Below, piece after piece: positions 1 to 8,362 of a stretch of DNA of 64,000 bases. The first letter of the stretch is position 1. Every line of letters begins with the position of its first letter. The position numbers and the translations under genes were made by a program. The DNA is from Hyphomicrobiaceae bacterium. Lineage in GTDB: Bacteria > Pseudomonadota > Alphaproteobacteria > Rhizobiales > Hyphomicrobiaceae. The DNA is taken from contig JAKFWF010000002.1 in assembly GCA_021730785.1 (NCBI GenBank), positions 92,181-156,180 of the forward strand. The letters are read 5' to 3'. The notes under the pieces are model-generated. The model was not told the origin of the DNA and ran no database searches. It worked only from the letters and a program-made list of their open reading frames with translations.

Positions 1-1524
1 TCGATCGAGGAGACGGCGCTCGCGACCAACCTCGAAGCGGCCGACGAAATCGCCCGGCAACTGAAGCTGCGCGACCTCGCCGGCCTCATCGTCATCGATT
101 TCATCGACATGGAGGAGAAGCGCAACAACCGTGCGGTCGAGCGCCGCATCAAGGACGCGCTTCGCTTTGACCGGGCCCGCATCCAGGTTGGCCGCATCAG
201 CCACTTCGGGCTGCTTGAAATGTCGCGCCAGCGCATGCGCACGGGCGTTCTCGAAGGCTCCACCACCCAGTGCCCCCATTGCCAGGGTACCGGCTCCATC
301 CGCTCCACCGAATCGGTGGCACTCGCCGTGATCCGCGCCCTGGAAGACGGGCTGATCGCCAACGGCCGCTCGTCGCTGGTGGCAACCACGTCGGCCGGCG
401 TGGCGCTGTACATCCTGAACCACAAGCGGACGTTCATCGTCGACATGGAGCACCGCTACGGCGTGTCGGTGACCGTACAGGCGAGCGACAAGGTGCACGG
501 CGCAAACTTCACCATCGAGAAATCCAATCTGCCGCTGATCGCCGCCCGCCGGCCCGACAAGGCCGCCGTCAACATGGACTGGGGTTTCAGCGGCGATGGC
601 GATCCCGCTGCCGATGAATTCGTCGAAGAGGCGGCGCCCTCGGCGGCAGAGGATGTGGTCGAGGCGGTTGCACCCGACGAAGGCGGCACCGGCGATGCAT
701 CGCGCGGTCGCAAGCGCCGCCGTCGCCGTGGCGGACGCCGCGACGACAACGGCGAAGGCCGCAGCCGTGACGAGCGCAGCGCCCAGCCGGGTGGCCAGCG
801 TCAGGGGGGCGGCGACGATGACGAGCGTCCTGCCCGCCTGCCGGTCGGCGACATCGAGGAGGTGGGCGAAACGGACGACTTCCGCGCCGAAGGACGGCAG
901 CGTCCGGTGGAGGTCAATGAGGGTGATGACGATGCTGACGAGTCGGGGGCCCCGCGCGCTGCAGATGAAGGCGAACGTGCTGGCGGCGAGGGCGCGCGTG
1001 GCCGTCGTGGCCGCAGGCGCGGTCGTCGCGGAGGTCGCCGCCGCGAAGGTGGCCGCCCCGGCGAAGGAGATGGCAACACTGCAACGATGGCCGATGGTGC
1101 ATCCGGCGCCGCCGAGAGGGGCGATGAGCATCCGCGCCTCGATCGCGGACCTTTCGACCCTGCCGATCACCGGCACGAGAGCACCGAACAGGCAGCGCCG
1201 GAGCGCATCGTGGCGCACGATGCGGAAGTCGGTCACGAAGATCGCGCGGCCCTGGCGCAGCGGCCGGACCCACGCAGTTCACCCGCAGCTGTGACTGCGA
1301 ATGGCCATGCGGCCGTGGCGGCCATAGCTCAACCGACACCTCAGCCCCAGGTGGAGCCAGCGCATGCCGCCGACCCGCCACCTCCGCCGGTACCAATGCC
1401 GATCGTCCATCCCGCCGAGCGGCCGACCACGCCGATCGATCAGATCGCGGCGGTGTCTAGCGTGCCGGACGACAACAAGCCGACCCGCAAGGGCTGGTGG
1501 CAGCGCAAGCTGTCGGGCGAATAG
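1..1524 (+). CDS. rne: Ribonuclease E/G, C-terminal part (5' end outside window)
   Basis: The reading frame is open from base 1, so the start lies upstream and 507 residues are visible. RNase E is the endonuclease that starts mRNA decay and processes rRNA and tRNA, and it scaffolds the degradosome. The first visible part carries the end of the DNase I-like catalytic subdomain (GLIVIDFIDMEEKR, with the metal-binding Asp) and the Zn-link CPHCQGTG near residues 93-100. From about residue 200 the protein is a long disordered, strongly Arg-rich tail (RGRKRRRRRGGRR and similar blocks), the usual RNA-binding scaffold in alphaproteobacteria, ending in WWQRKLSGE. It converges on the next gene with one base between the stop codons. 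RNase G is less likely because of the long tail. Confidence 0.93.
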   Translation, partial: SIEETALATNLEAADEIARQLKLRDLAGLIVIDFIDMEEKRNNRAVERRIKDALRFDRARIQVGRISHFGLLEMSRQRMRTGVLEGSTTQCPHCQGTGSIRSTESVALAVIRALEDGLIANGRSSLVATTSAGVALYILNHKRTFIVDMEHRYGVSVTVQASDKVHGANFTIEKSNLPLIAARRPDKAAVNMDWGFSGDGDPAADEFVEEAAPSAAEDVVEAVAPDEGGTGDASRGRKRRRRRGGRRDDNGEGRSRDERSAQPGGQRQGGGDDDERPARLPVGDIEEVGETDDFRAEGRQRPVEVNEGDDDADESGAPRAADEGERAGGEGARGRRGRRRGRRGGRRREGGRPGEGDGNTATMADGASGAAERGDEHPRLDRGPFDPADHRHESTEQAAPERIVAHDAEVGHEDRAALAQRPDPRSSPAAVTANGHAAVAAIAQPTPQPQVEPAHAADPPPPPVPMPIVHPAERPTTPIDQIAAVSSVPDDNKPTRKGWWQRKLSGE

Positions 1525-1525
1525 C

Positions 1526-2386
1526 CTACCAGACGAGCGCCGGTGCGGCGGCTACAGCCGTCGCACCGTGCGATGCGAAGAGCTTGGCGAGTGCGGTTGG
1601 GTTGATCGTGCCCGCCGACATCGATGCCGCGCGGTGTATGCCGCCGGCAATGAACAGCGCCGCAATACCGTAAGCGGCAGCGCCGGCAAGATCGGTTGCA
1701 ACCGCATCGCCGATCGCCAGCACGTCGCGCAATTGGATCTGCCGGCCGGCGATCTTCGCGGCAGTGGCAAACGCCATCGCGTAGGCCGGCGCATGGGGCT
1801 TGCCGGCCCAATAGACATCGCCGCCGATCTCGGCATAGACCGCGCCGACGACGCCCGCGCAAGGCAGCAGCGCGCCTCCGACCTCGACCACGAGATCGGG
1901 GTTGGCGCACACCAGCGGCAAGCGACGGACGCGCGCACGCTGCAGCAGCGGGCGGTACGTGTCGCCGGTTTCGGTGGCATCGTGGAACAGCCCCGTGCAC
2001 ACGATCGCCTCGGCCCCTTCGAGAGGTGCAAGCTTTGCGTCGAGGTCATCGAACAGCACCAGCGACCGATCAGGTCCGATGTGATGGATGTTGCGGTATC
2101 CGCGCTCCTCGATGTGCACCCGCGTCACATCGCCGGAAGATACGATCGCGTCCCAGGCGCTGGCCCGCACGCCCTTTTCGGCCAGCACCCGTTCGACCGT
2201 CGCCGCCGGCACCGGGGCATTCGACAGCAGGACGACAACACCTCCACCAGCCCGGTAGCGCGCGAGCGCATCGCCGGCCGCCGCATACTCGCGCACGCCG
2301 TCGTGCAGCACGCCCCACACGTCGCAGAACACGATGGGGTAGCGGGCCAGCAGGTCGCAGGTGGAGGTTAGGATCGCGGTTGCCAT
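1526..2386 (-). CDS. HAD superfamily subfamily IIA phosphatase
   Basis: This 286-residue protein looks like a HAD IIA hydrolase of the type described by TIGR01459. Such enzymes are cytoplasmic phosphatases that use an aspartyl-phosphate intermediate; the substrate is unknown. Motif I is VFCDVWGVLHDG (nucleophile Asp), motif II is VVVLLSNAP, the conserved Lys lies in WAGKPHAPAY, and motif IV is LAIGDAVATDLAGA. The family is common in alphaproteobacteria as a single-copy gene. The start at 2386 leaves 78 bases to the divergent methyltransferase gene. The 3' end abuts the rne stop codon. Confidence 0.85.
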   Translation of the reverse strand: MATAILTSTCDLLARYPIVFCDVWGVLHDGVREYAAAGDALARYRAGGGVVVLLSNAPVPAATVERVLAEKGVRASAWDAIVSSGDVTRVHIEERGYRNIHHIGPDRSLVLFDDLDAKLAPLEGAEAIVCTGLFHDATETGDTYRPLLQRARVRRLPLVCANPDLVVEVGGALLPCAGVVGAVYAEIGGDVYWAGKPHAPAYAMAFATAAKIAGRQIQLRDVLAIGDAVATDLAGAAAYGIAALFIAGGIHRAASMSAGTINPTALAKLFASHGATAVAAAPALVW

Positions 2387-2464
2387 GCCGGCCTGCTAGA
2401 CGAGATGGCGCAATAGCGATAGCCGTCTGCGCGCATCTGCGCCCGTCTTCGAGGTCGACATCCG

Positions 2465-3469
2465 ATGAAACTTTCCTATGCCCAGAACCTCGAAGATTAC
2501 CATCTGTCGCTGCTGTTCGCCGGTGAGCCGCCGGGCACCTACGTCGACGTCGGCGGAGGGCATCCGGTGGCGGACAACGTGTCGTTCTACTTCTATCTCA
2601 AGGGCTGGCGCGGGCTCGTCGTCGAACCGCAGTCGAAATTGGCCAGCATCTATGCCCATGTTCGCCCTCGCGACCACACGGTTTCGATGCTGGCCGGCGC
2701 CACGGACGGCGAGATGGAGTTTCACACGGTCGACAAACTGCACGGTTTCTCGACCACGATTAAGTCGCATGCGGCGGGCGCGGAGGCCTTCGGCGTCGGC
2801 TACAGCACGACGCGGCTGCCAGTGCGCCGCCTGTCGACGCTGCTCGATGAAGCCCAGATCACACAAATCGACTTCCTGAAGATCGACGTAGAAGGCGCCG
2901 AGGCCGACGTTCTTGCCGGCATCGACTGGCGTCGGCACCGGCCGCGCGTCATTGTCATCGAGGCGGTCGATCCGGGCTCCATGACCGACGCTGCGGAAAA
3001 GTGGGAGCACTTGATCCTGGCCCAGGGCTATAAGAGCGCATTCTTCGACAACCTCAACCGCTTCTATGTGGCGGATGAGGCAGCCACGCTGACCGCGAGG
3101 CTGCCGGCGAAACCTGCCGCCTGGGATCACGTGGCACACTTGTGGGACTGCGGGCTGGCGGCGACCGCCGTGGCGCACCCCGATCATGCGCTCGCCCGCA
3201 CGCTGGTCGCAGGCTTCCTCGCCTGCCTGCCGGCACTCGATCCGAGCCTCTTGCATTGCCTGATCGAGCGGGGTGCCACCGAAACGAAACAGCCGATAGA
3301 CGGCGCCCGTTTGCGCGAACTACTGATCGGCAGCTGTGAATATCCGGGCACGGCCGAGTTGGACAGCCAGCTGCCGAGCGACATGGCAGGACTACTGGCC
3401 TCGGATCGGTTCCGCGCCGCCCTTGGCCGCATCGCCTGCACCTACGACGGCGGGCACATCATGGAGTGA
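2465..3469 (+). CDS. FkbM family SAM-dependent methyltransferase
   Basis: This 334-residue protein has the FkbM fold. The N-terminal part contains YVDVGGGHPVADNVS, which binds S-adenosylmethionine. The middle carries the family signature FLKIDVEGAEADVLAGI, near residues 137-153, followed by RPRVIVIEAV. FkbM enzymes O-methylate sugars, polyketides or glycans, and the acceptor cannot be read from sequence. About 130 residues follow the methyltransferase domain, which is longer than a minimal FkbM protein. It stands alone between divergent and convergent neighbours, so context does not suggest a substrate. Confidence 0.82.
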   Translation: MKLSYAQNLEDYHLSLLFAGEPPGTYVDVGGGHPVADNVSFYFYLKGWRGLVVEPQSKLASIYAHVRPRDHTVSMLAGATDGEMEFHTVDKLHGFSTTIKSHAAGAEAFGVGYSTTRLPVRRLSTLLDEAQITQIDFLKIDVEGAEADVLAGIDWRRHRPRVIVIEAVDPGSMTDAAEKWEHLILAQGYKSAFFDNLNRFYVADEAATLTARLPAKPAAWDHVAHLWDCGLAATAVAHPDHALARTLVAGFLACLPALDPSLLHCLIERGATETKQPIDGARLRELLIGSCEYPGTAELDSQLPSDMAGLLASDRFRAALGRIACTYDGGHIME

Positions 3470-3725
3470 GCGCGGCCGACGGTTGTCAGCCGAAAAAGTC
3501 CCGACCGTTCAGGTCGAGACCTTTGCTCGCGGCTTACTTCAAGCTGTCAGCCACTTTTGCGATGCCGGCAAGGGCGCAAACTTCATCCTTCTCGCCCCCC
3601 GCAGCCGCCAGCCTTCAGCGAGCCTGCCGCACAGAGTACCAGCGCTCCATCCGACCCGGATGCGGCAATCCACGTGCGTGCCATGCCATGCCGTTCGCCA
3701 GATAGATGGCCGCCGCCCGGCGCAA

Positions 3726-4724
3726 TCACACCACCAGCACAATCTTACCGATGTGCTGGCCGCCGTCCATGCGCGCGTGGGCGTCGGCTGCCCTGGTCAG
3801 GGGATACGTCGAGTCCATGATGATCTTGACGCGACCTTGCGCGACCAGCGGCACCACGTTGGCTTCGAGTGCACGGGCGATGCCGGCCTTCACCGCGGTC
3901 GTACGCGGACGCATGGTCGAGCCGGTGATCGTCAGCCGCTTCAACATCATGCGCTGCAGATCGGCGGTGACAACGCCGCCCTTCTGGAAGGCGATGCAGA
4001 CGATCCGGCCATCCTCCGCCGCGCACTTGATATCGCGGTCGATGTAGTCGGCACCGACCATGTCGAGGATGAGATCGACGCCGCGGCCGCCGGTCAGCTG
4101 CCCGACCACCTCGACGAAGTCTTGCGTGTGGTAGTCGATCGCGTGGTCGGCACCGAGATCGAGACAGGCTTTGCACTTCTCAGCCGAGCCGGCGGTGGCT
4201 ATCACGCGTGCGCCGAACGCTTTGGCCAGCTGGATTGCGGTGACGCCGATGCCGCTGGAACCGCCATGGACAAGAAACCACTCGCCTGCGACCAGGCGTC
4301 CACGCTCGAATACGTTGTGCCACACCGTGAAGAAGGTCTCCGGCAGCCCCGACGCCTGGATCATGTCGAGGCCTGGCGGCACCGCCATGCACGCGCCCTC
4401 CTCGGCGATTGTGTGGGTGGCATAACCGCCACCGTTGACCAGCGCCATCACGGCATCGCCGATCCTATGCCGGGTGACGCCGTCGCCCATCGCCGCCACG
4501 TGGCCCGCGACCTCAAGGCCCGGGATCGGCGAATGGCCCTTGGGCGCTGGATACAGCCCCTTGCGCTGGATCACGTCGGGCCGGTTGACGCCGGCTGCCA
4601 CGGTGCGCACGAGAACCTGGCCAGGGCCCGGCACCGGCATCGCGACCTCACGCGGCACGAGTACCTCGGGCCCGCCCTTGCCCTCGATCAGGATCGCCGT
4701 CATGGTTTGGGGCAAAGGGGACAT
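3726..4724 (-). CDS. NAD(P)H-quinone oxidoreductase, PIG3/Qor type (zinc-free MDR)
   Basis: This 332-residue medium-chain dehydrogenase/reductase lacks the zinc ligands of alcohol dehydrogenases and resembles quinone oxidoreductases (TIGR02824, PIG3-like). Visible motifs are the GroES-like domain with AAGVNRPDVIQRKGLYP, the cofactor-binding LVHGGSSGIGVTAIQLAKA near residues 145-163, and the C-terminal GKIVLVV. It probably reduces quinones or enones with NADPH in the cytoplasm. The start at 4724 is preceded by AGGAG at a 7-base distance. The frame extends upstream, but that part is antisense to the DUF1192 gene and looks non-coding. A second ATG lies at 4703. Confidence 0.86.
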   Translation of the reverse strand: MSPLPQTMTAILIEGKGGPEVLVPREVAMPVPGPGQVLVRTVAAGVNRPDVIQRKGLYPAPKGHSPIPGLEVAGHVAAMGDGVTRHRIGDAVMALVNGGGYATHTIAEEGACMAVPPGLDMIQASGLPETFFTVWHNVFERGRLVAGEWFLVHGGSSGIGVTAIQLAKAFGARVIATAGSAEKCKACLDLGADHAIDYHTQDFVEVVGQLTGGRGVDLILDMVGADYIDRDIKCAAEDGRIVCIAFQKGGVVTADLQRMMLKRLTITGSTMRPRTTAVKAGIARALEANVVPLVAQGRVKIIMDSTYPLTRAADAHARMDGGQHIGKIVLVV

Positions 4725-4812
4725 GGGCGGACTCCTGGAACGATTGCGTTTGCGCTCCCATGCCCGAGGATCAAGCCAAGGGCAACAGCATCTGGCCCAC
4801 AAGGAGGCAGCC

Positions 4813-5001
4813 ATGGACTGGGATGACGTGCGGCCGAAGCCGAAGGCGGCAATCGTGATCGGCGAAGAGTTGAAGACGCTGTCGGTCGCCGACCTCAAGG
4901 CGCGCGTGGCCGCCTGCGAAGCGGAGATCGTGCGCCTGACCGCGGAAATCGCCGGCCGCCAAGCACACGAGCAGGCCGCGAGCCGTCTGTTCAAGTCTTA
5001 A
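4813..5001 (+). CDS. DUF1192 family small protein
   Basis: This 62-residue acidic protein starts MDWDDVRPKPK and contains a predicted alpha helix/coiled coil (LSVADLKARVAACEAEIVRLTAEI). It matches the DUF1192 pattern, a family that in alphaproteobacteria usually sits beside the DUF1465 and rpmE genes, as here. The function is unknown. A strong AAGGAGG ribosome-binding site lies at 4801-4807, six bases before the ATG, which settles the start. It is transcribed divergently from the quinone oxidoreductase gene. Confidence 0.82.
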   Translation: MDWDDVRPKPKAAIVIGEELKTLSVADLKARVAACEAEIVRLTAEIAGRQAHEQAASRLFKS

Positions 5002-5049
5002 CAGGGCAGCGTCGAATGCGTGGCACGCCCAGCAACAATTCGTTGTTCA

Positions 5050-5064
5050 TTTACCGTTCATTAA
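5050..5064 (+). promoter_or_regulatory. Candidate CtrA-binding site upstream of the rcdA-like gene
   Basis: The sequence TTTACCGTTCATTAA fits the alphaproteobacterial CtrA box TTAA-N7-TTAA with one mismatch in the first half; the CC after the first half-site is also conserved. It lies about 240 bases before the RcdA-like gene, whose relatives help degrade CtrA. Binding is inferred from pattern only. Confidence 0.4.
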
Positions 5065-5106
5065 GCACGAGGCGCTAATGTGGATGTCATCCAGTGACCT
5101 GGATCG

Positions 5107-5128
5107 CGAGTGACACCCCTGTCACTCG
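5107..5128 (+). other. Perfect 9-bp hairpin in the DUF1192-rcdA intergenic region
   Basis: CGAGTGACA, loop CCCC, TGTCACTCG forms a perfect stem-loop. It has no following T run, so it is not an intrinsic terminator by itself. With the terminator at 5154-5183 it could be part of a short structured transcript starting near 5090. A leader element is the alternative. Confidence 0.5.
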
Positions 5129-5153
5129 GTTTGACGCCTCCCTGTTGCCTTCC

Positions 5154-5183
5154 GAGCCGCTCTCAGGAGCGGCTCTTTTTTTT
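5154..5183 (+). terminator. Rho-independent terminator
   Basis: The arms GAGCCGCTC and GAGCGGCTC form a 9-bp stem with loop TCAG, followed directly by eight T residues. It lies after the DUF1192 gene and 122 bases before the rcdA-like start. It ends either the DUF1192 transcript or a separate small RNA. Confidence 0.85.
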
Positions 5184-5305
5184 CGGGTACAGCCTTTGCA
5201 TGTGCCCTCAAATGTTCCTATTCTGGGACGAGTTGTTAACCGTCAGATGCGATGATCGCGTCGGACGGGGCGTCCCGTGGTGTGTCGACTGAGTTGGTAT
5301 TCGTC

Positions 5306-5845
5306 ATGAGCAGTGGTTCAGGCTTCTTTGATCGCCGGACAACGGATGCTGTCACCGTATCCTTCGGCGAGCGGTTTGCGACTTCGGAACAATTCGACGG
5401 CGTGTTCAAGGAAGGCATGGCGCTGGTCGAGCGCACGGCAGCCTACCTCGACGGTGACGGACGTCGCGATGCCAAGGGCCTGAAGGCCCCTGTTTCCGTG
5501 GTCTATGCGACCGAAAGCATGCGGCTCACCACGCGGCTGCTGGAGCTCGCATCATGGCTGCTGGTCCGCCGCGGCCTCAAGGAAGGCGAGTTGTCCGCCG
5601 CCGAGGCTGCCAAGAAGCGCGAACGCATCAAGCTGCGCGCGTTCGGCCGTCCATCCCACATCCAGCATTTCGCCGAACTGCCGGTCGGTCTGCGCGCGCT
5701 GATTGACGAGAGCTTCGCCCTCAACGACCGCATCATTCAGCTTGATCGCGCAATCGAGCAACCGGCCGAACTGCCGGTGCCCAATCCGGTTGCCGCGCAG
5801 ATGGCGGAACTCAGCCGCGCCTTCGGCACCGCCAGCCGCCGCTGA
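5306..5845 (+). CDS. DUF1465 family protein, RcdA-like regulator of CtrA degradation
   Basis: This 179-residue, mostly helical protein matches DUF1465, whose Caulobacter member RcdA is an adaptor that helps deliver CtrA to ClpXP during the cell cycle. Visible conserved parts are ESMRLTTRLLELASWLL, the HIQHFAELPVGLRALIDES stretch near residues 116-134, and a C-terminal helix. The start at 5306 (MSSGSG) was preferred over an in-frame ATG at 5252 because family members begin shortly before the first helix. The CtrA-like box and terminator upstream suggest an own promoter. Whether it really acts on CtrA here is an inference from the family. Confidence 0.78.
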   Translation: MSSGSGFFDRRTTDAVTVSFGERFATSEQFDGVFKEGMALVERTAAYLDGDGRRDAKGLKAPVSVVYATESMRLTTRLLELASWLLVRRGLKEGELSAAEAAKKRERIKLRAFGRPSHIQHFAELPVGLRALIDESFALNDRIIQLDRAIEQPAELPVPNPVAAQMAELSRAFGTASRR

Positions 5846-5872
5846 ACCCTCGTTCGATCGTGATAGACAAAC

Positions 5873-5912
5873 ACAAAAACCCCGGCGCAGGGTCGTGCGC
5901 CGGGGTTTTTGT
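5873..5912. terminator. Bidirectional rho-independent terminator between rcdA-like gene and rpmE
   Basis: ACAAAAACCCCGGCGCA and TGCGCCGGGGTTTTTGT form a perfect 17-bp stem around loop GGGTCG. It gives a T run on both strands and so can stop transcripts of both convergent genes. Confidence 0.92.
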
Positions 5913-5936
5913 TTGTCGAACGACAGCGGGCGCCGC

Positions 5937-6161
5937 TCAGAACAGGCCTTCGAACTTCTTCTTGAAGCGCGACAGACGGCCGCCACGGTCCATCAGGCGC
6001 TGGTCGCCGCCGGTCCAGGCGGGATGGGTCGTTGGATCGATATCGAGCGACAGTGTGTCCCCCTCCTTGCCATAGGTGGAGTAGGTGACGAACTGCGTGC
6101 CATCGGTCATCACCACCTTGATCTGGTGGTAGTCCGGGTGAAGATCGGCGTCTTTTTTCAT
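5937..6161 (-). CDS. rpmE: 50S ribosomal protein L31
   Basis: This 74-residue protein starts [14 protein letters not shown] and ends FKKKFEGLF, matching bacterial L31 of the central protuberance of the 50S subunit. It contains no cysteine, so it is the zinc-free form usual in alphaproteobacteria. The conserved [14 protein letters not shown] part is present. The start at 6161 was chosen over the in-frame ATG at 6185 by family length. It shares a bidirectional terminator with the upstream rcdA-like gene. Confidence 0.94.
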   Translation of the reverse strand: MKKDADLHPDYHQIKVVMTDGTQFVTYSTYGKEGDTLSLDIDPTTHPAWTGGDQRLMDRGGRLSRFKKKFEGLF

Positions 6162-6360
6162 GGGATGTCTCGGCGATAATGCCACAAATGGACGAGCGTT
6201 TTCGCGCCGCCCAGATATGGCCGGACTACAGGTGATTTCGGCTCAGGCCAGGGTCTTAGTGGAAAGGCCAGGCCCGCACAAGAGGCCATGCCTTGGGCCG
6301 TCCAAGACCGGTCCGCGAGCCGTCACGTGTCGCCGGTCGGCGCCAACATACTGCACGCAC

Positions 6361-6591
6361 TTACTTGCTGCAGATCAGTCGGCAATAGGTCACACCGTTA
6401 GCCGTGCCGCCGTGCAGCTGCAGACAGTGGTTTACCGACGTGTAGTAGCGTCGACGCGCGAAGCAGCCGACGGGCTGGACCTGAGTGCTGATCTGCGGCT
6501 GTAGCAGCGGCGGCGACAGGACCGCCTGCGCGGTGCCGGAGCAGGCGAGTATTGTGCTGCTGCATAGGATAGCAGTGATGATCGATCGCAT
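6361..6591 (-). CDS. Small secreted cysteine-containing protein of unknown function
   Basis: This 76-residue ORF begins with a convincing signal peptide (positively charged MRS, hydrophobic IITAILCSSTILACSG, then TAQA as a possible cleavage site near residue 23). The mature part has four cysteines (PVGCFA, VNHCLQ, TYCRLICSK), which could form two disulfides in the periplasm. I do not recognise the family. It is divergent from the dehydrogenase gene downstream. It is called as coding because of the signal peptide and the regular Cys spacing. Codon evidence is thin. Confidence 0.55.
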   Translation of the reverse strand: MRSIITAILCSSTILACSGTAQAVLSPPLLQPQISTQVQPVGCFARRRYYTSVNHCLQLHGGTANGVTYCRLICSK

Positions 6592-6713
6592 GGTAGCATC
6601 CCTATTTGTTGCCCTGCCCCAGGATCATCGTTCGGCCCTTAAGAATTCCTTACAATGACGTTTCGTCTAGTAATGCGATCCATCAACATTCCGAGATGCG
6701 CGGGAGCCAAAAC

Positions 6714-7598
6714 ATGACCAGATCGATCGCCTTCGTCGGCCTTGGCGCCATGGGCTCGGCGATGGCCGAGACCCTGATCAAGAAACAATTCCGCGTGACC
6801 GGCTTCGACATGCGGCCGGAAGCGGTCGCCAAACTGTGCGCAGCTGGCGGGCACGGTGCAACGTCGGTGGCGGACGCAGCCAAAGGGGCCGATGCGCTGG
6901 TCCTCATGGTCGTCAATGCCGACCAGGCCGAAGCCGTGCTGTTCGGCGGCGGCGCGCTCGCCGCGCTCAAGCCCGATGCCACCGTGATCGTGATGGCGAC
7001 CTGCGCGCCCGGCCGCATTGTGGCGATCGCCGAGCGGGTGACAGCGACCGGCCGCAGCTTCATCGATGCGCCAGTCTCGGGCGGCGTGGCCGGCGCAACA
7101 GGTGGCACGCTGACGATCATGGCAGCGGCCCCGGCCGCTGTCTTCGAGCACAACAAGCCGCTGCTCTCGGCGATGGGCTCCAATCTGTTTCACCTGGGCG
7201 AACAGCCCGGCCAGGGCGCCGCTATGAAGACCGTGAACCAGCTGCTGGCCGGCGTCCACATCGCGGCAGCAGCCGAAGGCCTGGCGCTCGCCGAACAGGC
7301 CGGCATCGACGCGGCGCTGGCGCTTGAAATCCTGTCAGGCTCGGCCGCCTCGTCGTGGATGTTGAAGCACCGCGGGCCCCGCATGGTTGCCGACGACGGG
7401 CAGGTGACGAGTGCCGTCGACATTTTCGTCAAGGACCTGGGCCTCGTCCTCGATGCCGGGCGCGCCGCCAAGATGGGACTGCCGCTCGCCGCCGCCGCCC
7501 ACCAGCAGTTCATCGCCGCCTCCGGCCTCGGCATCGGCGGACGCGACGACAGCCAGGTGATCGAGACCTACCGCGCCCTGCGCGAACGCAAGCGCTGA
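6714..7598 (+). CDS. NAD-binding beta-hydroxyacid dehydrogenase (LtnD / 3-hydroxyisobutyrate dehydrogenase type)
   Basis: This 294-residue protein has the Rossmann motif FVGLGAMGSAMAETL at its N-terminus, the substrate-binding IDAPVSGGVAGATGGTL near residue 120, and the catalytic Lys in GAAMKTVNQLLAG near residue 170. The family oxidises beta-hydroxyacids such as L-threonate, 3-hydroxyisobutyrate or tartronate. The closest pattern appears to be L-threonate dehydrogenase (LtnD), but no kinase or aldolase partner lies beside it, so the substrate is open. The start at 6714 follows GGGAGCC. The frame is open further upstream to 6606. Confidence 0.83.
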   Translation: MTRSIAFVGLGAMGSAMAETLIKKQFRVTGFDMRPEAVAKLCAAGGHGATSVADAAKGADALVLMVVNADQAEAVLFGGGALAALKPDATVIVMATCAPGRIVAIAERVTATGRSFIDAPVSGGVAGATGGTLTIMAAAPAAVFEHNKPLLSAMGSNLFHLGEQPGQGAAMKTVNQLLAGVHIAAAAEGLALAEQAGIDAALALEILSGSAASSWMLKHRGPRMVADDGQVTSAVDIFVKDLGLVLDAGRAAKMGLPLAAAAHQQFIAASGLGIGGRDDSQVIETYRALRERKR

Positions 7599-7705
7599 CG
7601 AGGTGCGACAGGGCGCCGCGAACGCCTGGTTTCAAGTTGAACGCAATTAACCATGATCGTTTCCCAGGCTTGCAGCCCGCCCCCATGCGCCGGCATGGGT
7701 CCACC

Positions 7706-8353
7706 ATGCTGCCCGTGTCTCGACATCAGCTGTTTGCGTTGATCTGGCTTGTGACCTTTCTCGCCGTGTCACTGGCGCATGCCCATCCCCACGTTCGAAT
7801 CAACGTCGACGCCGCGATCGTCATCGAGGCCGACACCGTGCGGGGGGTGCGGTATGCATGGCATTTCGACCAGGCCTACCTCGAAGGACTGAAAGAGGAA
7901 TACGACACCGATCGGGACGGCACGCTGTCCGATGCCGAATTGCAGGTGTGGCTCGCGCTGGCCATCAAGAACCTCGCGCACTTCAAGGCATTCACCCATC
8001 TGAAGCACGGCGCGGGCGCAGTGCTGCTCGAACCGGCCAGCGACATCCGCATGCAGCGCACAGCCGGCGGCCTCACGCTGCAGTTCTTCGTCAAGCCGAC
8101 GAAGCCCGTAAACGTGAAGACGGCGGCCCTGCAGATCGACATCTATGACGCGACGTTCTTCACCGAGTTCGTGCTCGGCACTGGCCGCGGCGTTGTGATC
8201 GAGGGCGCCGGCAAGGAGGCGTGCTTGGCCGAGGTCGCCTTGGCGCCGGGCGGGCAGCAGCAGAAAGCGATCAGCGCCTTCATGAAGGTGTTCGGCAAGC
8301 TCGACGCCAAACTGGCGCCGGCCAAGGCGATCACGGTAACCTGCGGCGGCTGA
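7706..8353 (+). CDS. DUF1007 family periplasmic protein
   Basis: This 215-residue protein has a signal peptide (LFALIWLVTFLAVSLAHA) followed by HPHVRINVDAAIVIE, the typical start of DUF1007 proteins. It also has an EF-hand-like stretch, DTDRDGTLSDAEL. DUF1007 proteins often accompany NicO/RcnA nickel-cobalt exporters and may bind metal in the periplasm. No such exporter follows here, which is unusual. The function is therefore only suggested. An in-frame ATG at 7685 would add seven residues before the signal peptide. Confidence 0.72.
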   Translation: MLPVSRHQLFALIWLVTFLAVSLAHAHPHVRINVDAAIVIEADTVRGVRYAWHFDQAYLEGLKEEYDTDRDGTLSDAELQVWLALAIKNLAHFKAFTHLKHGAGAVLLEPASDIRMQRTAGGLTLQFFVKPTKPVNVKTAALQIDIYDATFFTEFVLGTGRGVVIEGAGKEACLAEVALAPGGQQQKAISAFMKVFGKLDAKLAPAKAITVTCGG

Positions 8354-8362
8354 AGCGCCACG

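Noticed and set aside
3336..4826. A 496-codon plus-strand frame.
   Set aside because: It is antisense to the quinone oxidoreductase gene and contains no recognisable domain.
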